Below, piece by piece: positions 35,194 to 43,835 of a DNA stretch of 64,000 nt. The DNA lies in contig NZ_JAALAA010000003.1 in assembly GCF_011045035.1 (NCBI RefSeq), positions 248,001-312,000 on the forward strand, in the 5' to 3' direction. A model generated the notes under the pieces. The model was not told where the DNA came from and made no database searches. It worked only from the letters and a program-made list of their open reading frames with translations. Source of the stretch: Nocardioides turkmenicus. Lineage in GTDB: Bacteria; Actinomycetota; Actinomycetes; Propionibacteriales; Nocardioidaceae. The position numbers and the translations under genes were made by a program. Every line of letters begins with the position of its first letter. The stretch's first letter is position 1.

Positions 35194-36522
35194 CTACTTG
35201 AGCTGGTTCTCCAGATCGGCCTGCGCCTGGTCCAGCGCCTGCTTGGCCGGGACGCCGTCCCCGAAGATCTGGTTGTACGTGCTGGTCGTGAACACCTCGT
35301 CGACCTTGGGCAGGTTCGGGTTCTCGAAGGACTCGAAGTGGCCGATGTCGCCCTTGACCTCGTTGAGCACGTCGAAGAGGTTGGTCCGGAAGTACTTGTT
35401 GAACTTGTTCTCCGGGTTGTGGGTGACCTCCTTGTCCTCCCACACCGACATGTTCACCGGGTCGAAGCCGAGCTCCTCCCAGACGGCGACGTTGGCCTCC
35501 GGCGACAGCTTCGCAAAGGCGAGCCACTCCATGGCGAACTCCTTGTCCGGGGAGCTGTCGATCACCGCGGTGCCGGTGCCGCCGCCACCGACCGTGGCGA
35601 CCTCACCGCCCTCGATCACCGGCGCCGGTGCGATCGCGATGTCGCCAGCTAGGTCGGGCATGTAGTCGACGAACCTGGAGGTGTACCAGGCCGGGTAGAC
35701 GATGGCCGCGTAGTCGCCGTTGTTGATGGGGCCGTAGGCCTCCTCGATGTCCGGGCTGCCACCCGGGATCGTCGAGAGCGCTCCGGCCTTCTGCATGTCC
35801 TGCAGCAGCTCGATCGCCTCGACGACCTCCGGGCTGTTCACGGTGACGTTGCCGTCCTCGTCGAACAGGTTTCCGCCGAGCTGCGCCATGACCAGCGGCT
35901 GCACGATGTTGGTGTCGGTGCTGGCGACGCCGAACGCCTTGCCGGTCGCCTTGTTGTACTTGGCTCCGGCGGCCTTGAAGTCGTCCCAGGTCTCGATGGT
36001 CGTGTAGTCGACCCCTGCCTTCTCCAGCAGCGGGACGTTGTAGAAGGCCACCTGAGCCCCGACGTGGGTCGGGAAGCCGAGCTGCTTGCCCTCCCGGGCG
36101 TACAGGTCCATCCGGGCCTGCACGATGTCCTCCTGGTAGGGCTCGGCGGCCTCGGACAGGTCAGCCAGCGGCGTACGTCCGTCCTCGGTGACGAAGTTGG
36201 AGAACTTGTTCACCTCGATGTCCACGACGTCGGGGAGCCCCTTGCCGGAGTTCACCGCCAGCTGGAGCTTGTTGTGCATCTCGTCGTAGGGGAAGACCGT
36301 GACGTCGAGCTTGATCTCCTTGTCGGGGTTCTTCTCGTTCCACGCCTCGGCCATCGCCTCGTAGTAGGTGCCGTGCAGCTCGGCGAACACCCACATGTCG
36401 ATGCTGGTGCGGCCCTGTGCGTCAGGCCCGCCTTCCTCCTCGGAGCCGCCGCAGGCGCTCAGCATGAGCGTCGCGGCGAGTCCCGCGGCGAGTAAGGAGG
36501 TGATTCTCCGCCTTGTTGTCAT
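35194..36522 (-). CDS. ABC sugar transporter, substrate-binding lipoprotein
   Basis: A 442-residue family-1 solute-binding protein. The signal peptide ends in the lipobox LMLSAC (Cys about residue 24). The mature part has the typical WVFAELHGTYYEAMAEAWNEKNP start and GTAVIDSSPDKEFAMEWLAF near the end. It captures a sugar or oligosaccharide outside the membrane and delivers it to the two permeases encoded upstream. With the intracellular GH51 enzyme downstream, an arabinose-containing oligosaccharide is the likely ligand (inference). The ATG at 36522 has GGAGAGAG before it. Confidence 0.9.
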   Translation of the reverse strand: MTTRRRITSLLAAGLAATLMLSACGGSEEEGGPDAQGRTSIDMWVFAELHGTYYEAMAEAWNEKNPDKEIKLDVTVFPYDEMHNKLQLAVNSGKGLPDVVDIEVNKFSNFVTEDGRTPLADLSEAAEPYQEDIVQARMDLYAREGKQLGFPTHVGAQVAFYNVPLLEKAGVDYTTIETWDDFKAAGAKYNKATGKAFGVASTDTNIVQPLVMAQLGGNLFDEDGNVTVNSPEVVEAIELLQDMQKAGALSTIPGGSPDIEEAYGPINNGDYAAIVYPAWYTSRFVDYMPDLAGDIAIAPAPVIEGGEVATVGGGGTGTAVIDSSPDKEFAMEWLAFAKLSPEANVAVWEELGFDPVNMSVWEDKEVTHNPENKFNKYFRTNLFDVLNEVKGDIGHFESFENPNLPKVDEVFTTSTYNQIFGDGVPAKQALDQAQADLENQLK

Positions 36523-36555
36523 GGCTCTCTCCATCTGTGAGGTTTGTGCAAGGGG

Positions 36556-37422
36556 TCACCCCTTGAGCGCCCCGGCCGTCATGCCAGCGACGAAGAACCG
36601 CTGGAACAGCAGGAAGAGCACCAGGACGGGAAGGAGCGAGAACATGGACCCGATGATGAGCAGCTCGTAGTTGTTCTCATGCGGGGTGAGCAGGGTGTTG
36701 AGCCCGATCGGGAGGGTGAACTTCGACTCCGATCGCAGCACCAGCAGCGGCCAGAGGAAGTTGTTCCAGATGATCATCCCGTTGAGGATGGCCATCGCCG
36801 CGAACGCCGGTTTCGCCACCGGCACCACGATCTTGAAGAAGATGCCGAACTCCGTGGCACCGTCCATCCGGCCTGCCTCGAGCAGGTCCTTCGGGATGCC
36901 GAGGAAGTACTGCCGGAAGTAGAAGATGGTCACCGCTGCAGCCAGGAACGGCAGCACGATCACCGAGTAGGAATCGTCCAGGCCGACGTCGTTCACCAGC
37001 ACGTACAGCGGGAGCATCATGATCTCGAACGGCACCGCCATGAGCAGCAGGACGGCGATGAACAGCGCGGTCTTGCCCTTGAACTCGTAGACCGCGAAGC
37101 CGTACGCCACGAACGAGCTGACCAGCAGCGTCCCCGCCACCTGCACGACGGTGAGCAGGATCGAGTTGGCGAACCACCGGAAGTACGGCCCGGAGTCGGT
37201 GAAGAGCATCACGTAGTTGTCCAGCGACAGCGAGCTGCGATCGACGTCGAGGGAGAGTCCCCGCCGGATGACGTCGTTGCCGTCCTGGAACGTCGCCACG
37301 AACATGATCAGCAGCGGCGCGAGCACGACCAGGGTCAGCACCAGCAGCAGCGCGGTCTGGACCGACCCGTGGAGCCAGTACGGCAGCTGGATCCTGGTGC
37401 GGGTGGCTGGCTCGGCGCTCAT
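36556..37422 (-). CDS. ABC sugar transporter permease (MalG type)
   Basis: A 288-residue permease with six membrane spans. The EAA loop, which contacts the ATPase, is DLLEAGRMDGATEFGIFFKIVVP. The ATG overlaps the stop of the preceding permease by 4 bases. It pairs with that permease to form the channel. No ATP-binding subunit is encoded in the cluster. Confidence 0.9.
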   Translation of the reverse strand: MSAEPATRTRIQLPYWLHGSVQTALLLVLTLVVLAPLLIMFVATFQDGNDVIRRGLSLDVDRSSLSLDNYVMLFTDSGPYFRWFANSILLTVVQVAGTLLVSSFVAYGFAVYEFKGKTALFIAVLLLMAVPFEIMMLPLYVLVNDVGLDDSYSVIVLPFLAAAVTIFYFRQYFLGIPKDLLEAGRMDGATEFGIFFKIVVPVAKPAFAAMAILNGMIIWNNFLWPLLVLRSESKFTLPIGLNTLLTPHENNYELLIIGSMFSLLPVLVLFLLFQRFFVAGMTAGALKG

Positions 37423-38327
37423 CGCGCGCTCTCCTTCTTGAAGGTCCCGCTGAGCGTGAGGAACGTGAGGTTGATGGCCATGATGACCACGACGAGCACG
37501 ACCCCGACCGCGGAGGCGAAACCGAGGTCGTTCTGCTCGATCCCGCGCCGGTAGAGGTAGCCGATCACGGTGAGGCCCTGGTCGTTGGGCGAGGAGTTGC
37601 CGCGGTAGAGCATGAAGCTCTCCAGGAACATCGCCAGACCGCCGTAGATGCTGATGGTGGTGACGTAGACGATGGTCGGCTTCAGGTTGGGCAGGGTGAT
37701 GTGGAAGAACTGCTGCAGCCTGCTGGCGCCGTCGATGGTCGCGGCCTCGTAGTACTCCTCCGGGATGGACTGCATGCCGGCGAGGAAGTAGAGGATGTTG
37801 ACGCCGGTCCAGCGCCACATCGCGAGCGCGAGCAGGGCGATCAGCCCGCCGGTGTCGATACGCAGCCAGCGGACCGGGTCGAGGCCGAAGACCCCGACGA
37901 TCTGGTTCATCAGCCCCGTGCCGGTCTCGGCGAACATCAGCCGGAAGATGATGCCCGCGACGACGACGGAGGTCAGCGCCGGCACGAACATCGAGGCCTT
38001 GAAGACCGCCTTGACGCGGTCGCTGCCGATCTTGGAGTTGATGAGCGCGGCCAGCACCAGCGGGATCGGGATCAGGAGCGCGATGGTCAGCACCATGTAG
38101 CGGGCGCTGTTGAACATCGCTTTCCAGAAGAGGCGGTCCTCCCAGAGCCGCTGGTAGTTGTCCAGCCCGATGAAGGCGGCCTGCCCGAACACCACCTCCT
38201 GGGTGCTCAGCAGGAAGGTGCGCGCGAGCGGGAGGAGCCAGAAGGCGAGCAGCGTGATCACGAACGGCGCGATGAAGAGGTAGGGCGCCGCCTTCTGCGA
38301 GTACAGCAGCCGCCGGACAACGACCAT
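37419..38327 (-). CDS. ABC sugar transporter permease (MalF type)
   Basis: A 302-residue permease with six spans. The first is YLFIAPFVITLLAFWLLPL; the EAA loop is YYEAATIDGASRLQQFFHITLP. It is the first gene of the importer operon. ATG at 38327, with GAGGAG upstream; a TTG one codon earlier is less likely. A LacI-type palindrome lies 83 bp upstream. Confidence 0.9.
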   Translation of the reverse strand: MVVVRRLLYSQKAAPYLFIAPFVITLLAFWLLPLARTFLLSTQEVVFGQAAFIGLDNYQRLWEDRLFWKAMFNSARYMVLTIALLIPIPLVLAALINSKIGSDRVKAVFKASMFVPALTSVVVAGIIFRLMFAETGTGLMNQIVGVFGLDPVRWLRIDTGGLIALLALAMWRWTGVNILYFLAGMQSIPEEYYEAATIDGASRLQQFFHITLPNLKPTIVYVTTISIYGGLAMFLESFMLYRGNSSPNDQGLTVIGYLYRRGIEQNDLGFASAVGVVLVVVIMAINLTFLTLSGTFKKESAR

Positions 38328-38409
38328 CAAGGACTCCTCTTCGCTGAGGCATCACACACGGGCGGGGGAACCACCGGTTTACGACGATGTACGTCTCTCA
38401 CCAGCGGAT

Positions 38410-38423
38410 TTACTACGTGGTAA
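38410..38423. promoter_or_regulatory. LacI-type operator of the sugar importer operon
   Basis: TTACTACGTGGTAA is a palindrome with one mismatched pair, nearly identical to the core of the perfect site at 42326 (TTACCACGTGGTAA). It lies between the importer operon and the divergent LacI gene. Confidence 0.75.
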
Positions 38424-38575
38424 TCAGCGCTTATCCTTGTCCTGCACTCAGATCCCTGTCAAGACCCGAACGTGACATTCGCCACACGGAGTGTCCGAAA
38501 GGGCAAGCGGGGCAGACGAAAAACACCGATGTAGGCTGCCTCCGAACCGGGGGCACGAGGGAACACGAGGCGACG

Positions 38576-39664
38576 ATGGCTGTGACGATGCGCGACGTCG
38601 CGATCCTTGCCCGCGTCTCGCCCAAGACGGTGTCCAACGTGGTGAACGACCACCCGAACGTGCACCCGGACACCCGCGCCCGCGTTCAGCAGGCGATCGC
38701 CGAGCTGGGCTACCGGCCGAACCACTCCGCGCGCGGACTGCGCTCCGGGCGCACCGGCGTCATCGGTCTGGCGGTGCCGGAGCTGAAGCAGGCCTACTTC
38801 GCCGAGCTCGCCGACGCGGTCATCGCGGCGGCCGCCAAGCGCGGACTGAGCGTGATCGTCGGACAGCTGGGAGGCGACCGCGAGCACGAGATCGAGCTCC
38901 TCACGCACGGCCTCCCCCAGACCGACGGCCTGCTCTTCAGCCCGGAGCGACTCGGCACCGAGGACCGCGACCTGCTGGCGTACGTCGACTTCCCGCTGGT
39001 CATGCTCGGCGAGTGGATCTTCGGCGGACCCACCGACCACGTGACGATGCACAACGTCAGCGCGGCCCGCGCGGCCGTCGAGCACCTGATCTCGCTGGGG
39101 CGCCGGCGGATCGCCGTCATCGGCGCCCATCCCGACGACGAGACCCGGCAGCTCGGGCCGTCGAACCTGAGGATCCAGGGCTACCGGGAGGCACTGGCCG
39201 CTGCTGGCATCGAGCACGATCCCCGGCTCGAGCGGGTCGTCGCGCCCTGGCATCCGGAGGACGGCGCCGACGCGGCCCGGCGGCTGATCGACTCCGGGTT
39301 GGAGTTCGACGCCATCTTCACGCTGACCGACGCGCTCGCGCTGGGAGCGCTCCGGGCTCTCGGAGAAGCCGGGCGCGTCGTGCCCGACGACGTGGCCGTG
39401 ATCGGCTTCGACAACATCGCCATCAGCCACCTCACCGTGCCCTCGCTCTCCAGCGTCGACCCCGGTCGAGCGGAGATCGCGGAGACGGCGGTCGGCATGC
39501 TGGCCGAGCGCATCGAGTGGGGCGCAGGATCGTCTCGACCGGCCCGGCTGCACAAGGCCGCCTTCGACGTCATCGTGCGGGAGTCCTCCGGCGGCACCGG
39601 CTCCGGGACGCTCGGGAGCTCTGGGCGCCAGTCCGGCGCGGCGGCTCAGACGCTCAACGGCTGA
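38576..39664 (+). CDS. LacI-family transcriptional regulator
   Basis: A 362-residue LacI regulator. The helix-turn-helix and hinge are TMRDVAILARVSPKTVSNVV and AELGYRPNHSARGLRSGRTG. The ligand domain is a periplasmic-binding-protein-like fold with IGLAVPELKQAYFAEL and DDVAVIGFDNIAISHLT. It probably represses the importer operon and the dehydratase/FAH genes via the two palindromes, and releases them when a sugar or sugar acid binds. Its stop overlaps the stop of the convergent FAH gene by 11 bases. An alternative ATG four codons later is possible. Confidence 0.9.
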   Translation: MAVTMRDVAILARVSPKTVSNVVNDHPNVHPDTRARVQQAIAELGYRPNHSARGLRSGRTGVIGLAVPELKQAYFAELADAVIAAAAKRGLSVIVGQLGGDREHEIELLTHGLPQTDGLLFSPERLGTEDRDLLAYVDFPLVMLGEWIFGGPTDHVTMHNVSAARAAVEHLISLGRRRIAVIGAHPDDETRQLGPSNLRIQGYREALAAAGIEHDPRLERVVAPWHPEDGADAARRLIDSGLEFDAIFTLTDALALGALRALGEAGRVVPDDVAVIGFDNIAISHLTVPSLSSVDPGRAEIAETAVGMLAERIEWGAGSSRPARLHKAAFDVIVRESSGGTGSGTLGSSGRQSGAAAQTLNG

Positions 39665-40523
39665 GCCACCGGAAGGGCTCCTTGCCCGTCTCCACCCGGT
39701 TCACGAGCCGTCCGACACCGGCGATCTCGATCTCCACCACGTCGTCGGGCTGAAGGCTGAAGTCGAGGTCGGGGACGATCCCGGTGCCGGTGGCGAGCGC
39801 CGCTCCGTCAGGGAAGTCGTTGCCGGCGAACAGGTAGTCGACGAGCTGCTGGATCGGTCGTACGAGCTGGCTGGACGACGTCTCCGCGGCGACCACCTCG
39901 TGCTCGCCCCGGCGGATCACCAGGGCGATGGCCAGACCGGTGGCGTCCGGAACCTCCCAGGCGGGCCTGATCCCCGCCGCGAGCGCTGCGGCGCCTGCGT
40001 ACACCTTGGCCTGGGAGAGGTAGAGCGGGTTCTCGCCCTCGATCGAGCGGGAGCTCATGTCGTTGCAGACGGTGTAGCCGACGATCTCGCCGTGGGCGTT
40101 GACCACGACGGCGAGCTCCGGCTCGGGCACGTCATGACCGGAGTCGGCCCGGATGCCGACCGGCTCGCCGTCGGTGACCAGGCGCCAGGCCGGAGCCTTC
40201 AGGAACAGCTCGGGCCGCTGCGCGGAGTAGACCTTGTCGTAGACCGACCGCTCGGCGCTCTCCTCCATCCGGGCGCTGCGCGAACGGGCGTAGGTGACGC
40301 CCGCACACCACAGCTCGGCTCGCCCGTCCAGCGGGGCGAGGAGACGGACGGACGCGACCGGGACCGGTGGTGCGGTGGCGGACTCGACGGCGGCCCGGAT
40401 CTCGTCATACGGCATGGCGAGGAGGTCAGCCATGGCATCGACTCCGCTCAGCGGGATGATCGAGTCGTCCCTGCGTACGCCGACCCGGGGGCCGTTCCCG
40501 GGGTCGTGTCGGACAAGGTGCAT
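39654..40523 (-). CDS. FAH-family enzyme, probable 2-keto-3-deoxy-pentonate dehydratase
   Basis: A 289-residue FAH-superfamily protein. ELWCAGVTYARSRSARMEES and the metal-site region PEPELAVVVNAHGEIVGYTVCNDMSSRS, with the catalytic acidic residues EPELAVV, are diagnostic. This subgroup (XylX/KdaD-like) dehydrates 2-keto-3-deoxy-pentonates to 2-oxoglutarate semialdehyde in oxidative xylose or arabinose routes. Location 29 bp downstream of an IlvD/EDD dehydratase supports this. The exact stereochemistry is not known. A 2-oxoglutarate-semialdehyde dehydrogenase is not present nearby. Confidence 0.8.
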   Translation of the reverse strand: MHLVRHDPGNGPRVGVRRDDSIIPLSGVDAMADLLAMPYDEIRAAVESATAPPVPVASVRLLAPLDGRAELWCAGVTYARSRSARMEESAERSVYDKVYSAQRPELFLKAPAWRLVTDGEPVGIRADSGHDVPEPELAVVVNAHGEIVGYTVCNDMSSRSIEGENPLYLSQAKVYAGAAALAAGIRPAWEVPDATGLAIALVIRRGEHEVVAAETSSSQLVRPIQQLVDYLFAGNDFPDGAALATGTGIVPDLDFSLQPDDVVEIEIAGVGRLVNRVETGKEPFRWLSR

Positions 40524-40536
40524 CGGCTGCTCCTAC

Positions 40537-40566
40537 CTCAGTGGTTGTCGCCTCAGTGGTTGTCGC
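40537..40566. repeat. Tandem 15-bp duplication at the end of the dehydratase gene
   Basis: Two exact copies of CTCAGTGGTTGTCGC lie head to tail (40537-40551 and 40552-40566). The second contains the stop codon and last codons of the dehydratase; the first duplicates that end, in frame, after the stop. Confidence 0.8.
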
Positions 40567-42361
40567 GCGGGGTGCCCTTGGTCTGAGCCACGCGCTGATA
40601 CGTCACGGCGGGCTCGAGGACCATCCCGTCGGCGAGCTGGCCCACCATGGAACGCTGGATCTCCTGCCACGGCGTCTGCGACTCCGGCACCGGGAACTCC
40701 CCGAGCTCGTCACGCCGCTCGGCGAGCTCCTCGTCGGAGACCAGCATGTCCGCCCGTCCCGCGTTGAGATCGACCCGCACACGATCGCCCGTACGCAGCA
40801 GCGCGAGGCCCCCTCCGGCGGCCGCTTCGGGCGAGGCGTTGAGGATCGAGGGTGACCCGGACGTACCGGACTGGCGCCCGTCGCCCACGCAGGGCAGCGA
40901 GTGCACACCACGCTCGATGAGCGCGGCGGGCGGCTGCATGTTCACGACCTCGGCAGAGCCGGGATAGCCGATCGGGCCGACGCCCCGGATGAACAGGATG
41001 CACCCCTCGTCGACCTCGAGCGCGGGGTCGTCGATGTGGGCGTGGTAGTCCTCGGGCCCGTCGAAGACGATCGCACGGCCCTCGAACACGTTCGGGTGCT
41101 CGGGATCGGAGAGGTAGCGTTCACGGAACTCCGCCGAGATCACGCTGGTCTTCATGATCGCGCTGTCGAACAGGTTCCCGGTCAGCACGATGAAGCCGGC
41201 AGCCTCCACGAGCGGGTTGTCGAAGCCGCGGATCACCTCGGCGTCCTCGCTCACGGTGTCGCGGCAGTTCTCACCGATGGTCCGTCCGTTCACGGTGAGC
41301 GCGTCCTCGTGGATCAGCCCGTGACGCATCAGCTCGTGGACGACGGCCGGCACCCCGCCCGCGCGATGGAACTCCTCGCCGAGGAACCTGCCGGCGGGCT
41401 GCATGTCGACCAGAAGCGGGATCCGGTGGCCGATCGTCTCCCACTCCTCGATGCCGAGGTCGACGCCGACGTGCCGGGCGATCGCGTTGATGTGGACCGG
41501 AGCGTTGGTGGAGCCGCCGATCGCCGAGTTGACGACGATCGCGTTCTCGAACGCTTCCCGGGTCAGGATGTCGGAGGGCTTCAGGTCCTCGTGCACCATC
41601 TCGACGATGCGCCTGCCCGTCAGGTAGGCCACCCGGCCGCGATCACGGTGCGGTGCCGGGATCGCGGCCGAGCCGGGCAGGCTCATCCCGAGGGTCTCGG
41701 CAAGGCTGTTCATCGTGGCGGCGGTGCCCATGGTGTTGCAGTGGCCGGGCGACGGCGCTGAGGACGCGATCAGCTCGGTGAACTCCGCGACGTCGATATC
41801 GCCCGCCGCGAGCATCTCGCGCGCCTTCCAGATGATCGTGCCCGAGCCGATGCGCTCTCCCTTGAGCCAGCCGTTGAGCATCGGCCCGCCCGAGAGCACG
41901 ATCGCCGGGATGTTCACCGTGGCCGCCGCCATCACGCACGCCGGCGTGGTCTTGTCGCACCCCGTCGTCAGCACGACCCCGTCGAGGGGATAGCCGTAGA
42001 GGATCTCCACCAGACCGAGGTAGGCGAGGTTGCGGTCCAGCGCCGCCGTCGGCCGCTTCCCCATCTCATGGATCGGGTGCACCGGGAACTCGAACGCGAT
42101 CCCGCCCATCTCCCGGATCCCGTCGCGTACGCGCTGGGCCAGCCCGAGGTGGTGCCGGTTGCAGGGCGCCAGGTCCGAGCCGGTCTGCGCGATGCCGATC
42201 ACGGGCTTGCCCGACTGGAGTTCCTCGCGGGTCACACCCCAGTTCATGTAGCGCTCGATGTAGAGCGCCGTCATCGCGGGATTGGCCGGGTTGTCGAACC
42301 AGTCCTGGCTGCGCAGGCGAGGGGCGTTTACCACGTGGTAAACACTAGCGCCGCTGATCAT
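40553..42361 (-). CDS. IlvD/EDD-family dehydratase, probable L-arabinonate (pentonate) dehydratase
   Basis: A 602-residue iron-sulfur dehydratase. The cluster cysteines are in [18 protein letters not shown] and [13 protein letters not shown]; the substrate and Mg region has [14 protein letters not shown]. It matches sugar-acid dehydratases (arabinonate/xylonate) better than true IlvD ([21 protein letters not shown]). It converts a pentonate to 2-keto-3-deoxy-pentonate for the downstream FAH enzyme. The ATG at 42361 is given, but the LacI palindrome would then lie in codons 7-12, so a GTG at 42334 inside the operator may be the true start. Confidence 0.85.
   Translation of the reverse strand: MISGASVYHVVNAPRLRSQDWFDNPANPAMTALYIERYMNWGVTREELQSGKPVIGIAQTGSDLAPCNRHHLGLAQRVRDGIREMGGIAFEFPVHPIHEMGKRPTAALDRNLAYLGLVEILYGYPLDGVVLTTGCDKTTPACVMAAATVNIPAIVLSGGPMLNGWLKGERIGSGTIIWKAREMLAAGDIDVAEFTELIASSAPSPGHCNTMGTAATMNSLAETLGMSLPGSAAIPAPHRDRGRVAYLTGRRIVEMVHEDLKPSDILTREAFENAIVVNSAIGGSTNAPVHINAIARHVGVDLGIEEWETIGHRIPLLVDMQPAGRFLGEEFHRAGGVPAVVHELMRHGLIHEDALTVNGRTIGENCRDTVSEDAEVIRGFDNPLVEAAGFIVLTGNLFDSAIMKTSVISAEFRERYLSDPEHPNVFEGRAIVFDGPEDYHAHIDDPALEVDEGCILFIRGVGPIGYPGSAEVVNMQPPAALIERGVHSLPCVGDGRQSGTSGSPSILNASPEAAAGGGLALLRTGDRVRVDLNAGRADMLVSDEELAERRDELGEFPVPESQTPWQEIQRSMVGQLADGMVLEPAVTYQRVAQTKGTPRDNH
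42326..42343. promoter_or_regulatory. LacI-type operator at the dehydratase start
   Basis: GTTTACCACGTGGTAAAC is a perfect 18-bp palindrome with a central CG, typical for LacI-family operators. It overlaps the 5' end of the dehydratase reading frame and matches the operator at 38410. Confidence 0.85.
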
Positions 42362-42381
42362 GTCCCCGCTCGGGAACCTGA

Positions 42382-43020
42382 CTAGGCGATGACCTCGCGG
42401 ACCAGCCACTCCAGCGTGGACTCGACCAGGATGGCGTCGGCGTCGGCCTGGGTGACCGGGCCGCGCTTGCCGACGACGAGGGAGTGGTCCGCCCCCGGGA
42501 TCGGGGTGACCTCGACGCTCTCGGGGAACTCCTCGGGCCTGCCGAACCGGTCGCGGGTGCCCTGCAGCACCAGCGTCGGCACCCTCGCCTCCAGCAGCTC
42601 GTGGGCACGCGAGACCTGCGGCTTGCCGACCGGGTGCAGCGGGAACGCCAGGCAGAGCGCCCCCGCAGCGCCGAACCCGCGCGCCGTGCGGACCGCCGAG
42701 CGGGCGCCGGCGGAGCGGCCTCCGACCACCAGCGGCGTACGCACCCGCATCCAGTTGGCGGCCAGCGTGAGCGCCGCGTCGAGGGACTTGGGCGGCGTGG
42801 CCACCGGCTTCCCCTTGACCCGCCACGGCTGCTCGAAGCGGACCACGGTGATCCCCTGGGCAGGGAGCGCGTCGTTGAGCGCCATCAGGTCATGGGTGTC
42901 GATGCCGTTGCCGGCGCCGTGGGAGAGCAGCAGGGTCGCCTGTGGTCGCCGCGCCCGGCGGGTGTAGAGCCGCCCTTCCCCATAGGGCGTGTCGATCATC
43001 TGCGTCGTGGTTCCACCCAT
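42382..43020 (-). CDS. Alpha/beta hydrolase of the KANL3/Tex30-like type
   Basis: A 212-residue alpha/beta hydrolase. [15 protein letters not shown] is the oxyanion segment, [12 protein letters not shown] the nucleophile elbow (serine), and [12 protein letters not shown] supplies the histidine. It overlaps in operon fashion with the HMCES gene upstream (1-bp gap). The function is unknown; the family is common in bacteria near DNA-repair or housekeeping genes. Confidence 0.8.
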   Translation of the reverse strand: MGGTTTQMIDTPYGEGRLYTRRARRPQATLLLSHGAGNGIDTHDLMALNDALPAQGITVVRFEQPWRVKGKPVATPPKSLDAALTLAANWMRVRTPLVVGGRSAGARSAVRTARGFGAAGALCLAFPLHPVGKPQVSRAHELLEARVPTLVLQGTRDRFGRPEEFPESVEVTPIPGADHSLVVGKRGPVTQADADAILVESTLEWLVREVIA

Positions 43021-43021
43021 G

Positions 43022-43780
43022 TCATCCCCAGGCTTCCTCGAGCGGCAGCGGCTCGATCAGCTCACGGCCGTTGTTGCGTACGTTGCTCACCAGCGTCGAG
43101 ACCGGGTAGGCCTCCAGCTGTCCGGGCGCCGCCGGGGTCAGCAGGGTCACGTCGCCCGGACGGGTCGGGTCGAGCCACTCGTCCCAGCGTCCCCGCTCCA
43201 CCATGAGCGGCATCCGGTCGTGGATCCGCCCGAGGGAGTCCTCCGCCTCGGTGGTGATCACCGTGCAGCTCCACAGCCACCGGGTCGGGTCGTCCTCGGC
43301 CTTGGCGGGGTCGGGCCAGAGCTCGTAGAGACCGGCCATCGCCAGCACTCCCCCGTCCTTCGGGGTGATGAAGTAGGGCTGCTTGCGGGCCCGTCCTTTT
43401 CCACTCAGCCCCTTGGCGTCCTTCGCGTCGGTGGCGTACCACTCGAAGTAGCCGTCGGCCGGGAGCAGGCAGCGGCGCTTGGCGAAGGCCCGGCGGTAGG
43501 CAGGCTTCTCCCCCACCGTCTCCATCCGGGCGTTGATCATCCGGTTGCCGATCTTGACGTCCTTGGCCCAGGACGGGACCAAGCCCCAACGTACGGACCG
43601 GAGCTGGCGCTCGGTCGACTCGTTCTCCTCGTGCGGCGGACGCTCGAGAACGGCGTAGACCTCGTCGGTCGGCGCGACGTTGTAGCTCTCGGTGAGCGGC
43701 TCCTGGAGGCGCAGCTCATCGATCTCGAACTCCTCGGCCAGCTCATCCGGTTGGCGGCTGGACGCGTAACGACCGCACAT
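43022..43780 (-). CDS. HMCES/YedK (SRAP) abasic-site protein
   Basis: A 252-residue SRAP protein. The N-terminal Met is followed by catalytic Cys2 (MCGRYASSR). Asn34 lies in SYNVAPT, the glutamate in LPADGYFEWY, and the histidine in GRIHDRMPLM. These proteins form a stable thiazolidine link to abasic sites in single-stranded DNA and so protect forks. It corresponds to Rv3226c, which also lies near sigH and aroA in M. tuberculosis. Confidence 0.92.
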   Translation of the reverse strand: MCGRYASSRQPDELAEEFEIDELRLQEPLTESYNVAPTDEVYAVLERPPHEENESTERQLRSVRWGLVPSWAKDVKIGNRMINARMETVGEKPAYRRAFAKRRCLLPADGYFEWYATDAKDAKGLSGKGRARKQPYFITPKDGGVLAMAGLYELWPDPAKAEDDPTRWLWSCTVITTEAEDSLGRIHDRMPLMVERGRWDEWLDPTRPGDVTLLTPAAPGQLEAYPVSTLVSNVRNNGRELIEPLPLEEAWG

Positions 43781-43835
43781 ACGTTCACCTTAGCGCCGCG
43801 TGCGAGTCGTGTTTCCCAGTATTTCCAGGCTCTTC

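Noticed and set aside
37423..38355. N-terminal extension of the MalG-type permease frame
   Set aside because: The extension is an alternative-frame reading of the MalF-type permease gene; the ATGA overlap at 37422 marks the true start.
42362..42826. Upstream extension of the dehydratase frame
   Set aside because: It is an alternative-frame reading of the alpha/beta hydrolase gene, with no similarity to dehydratases.
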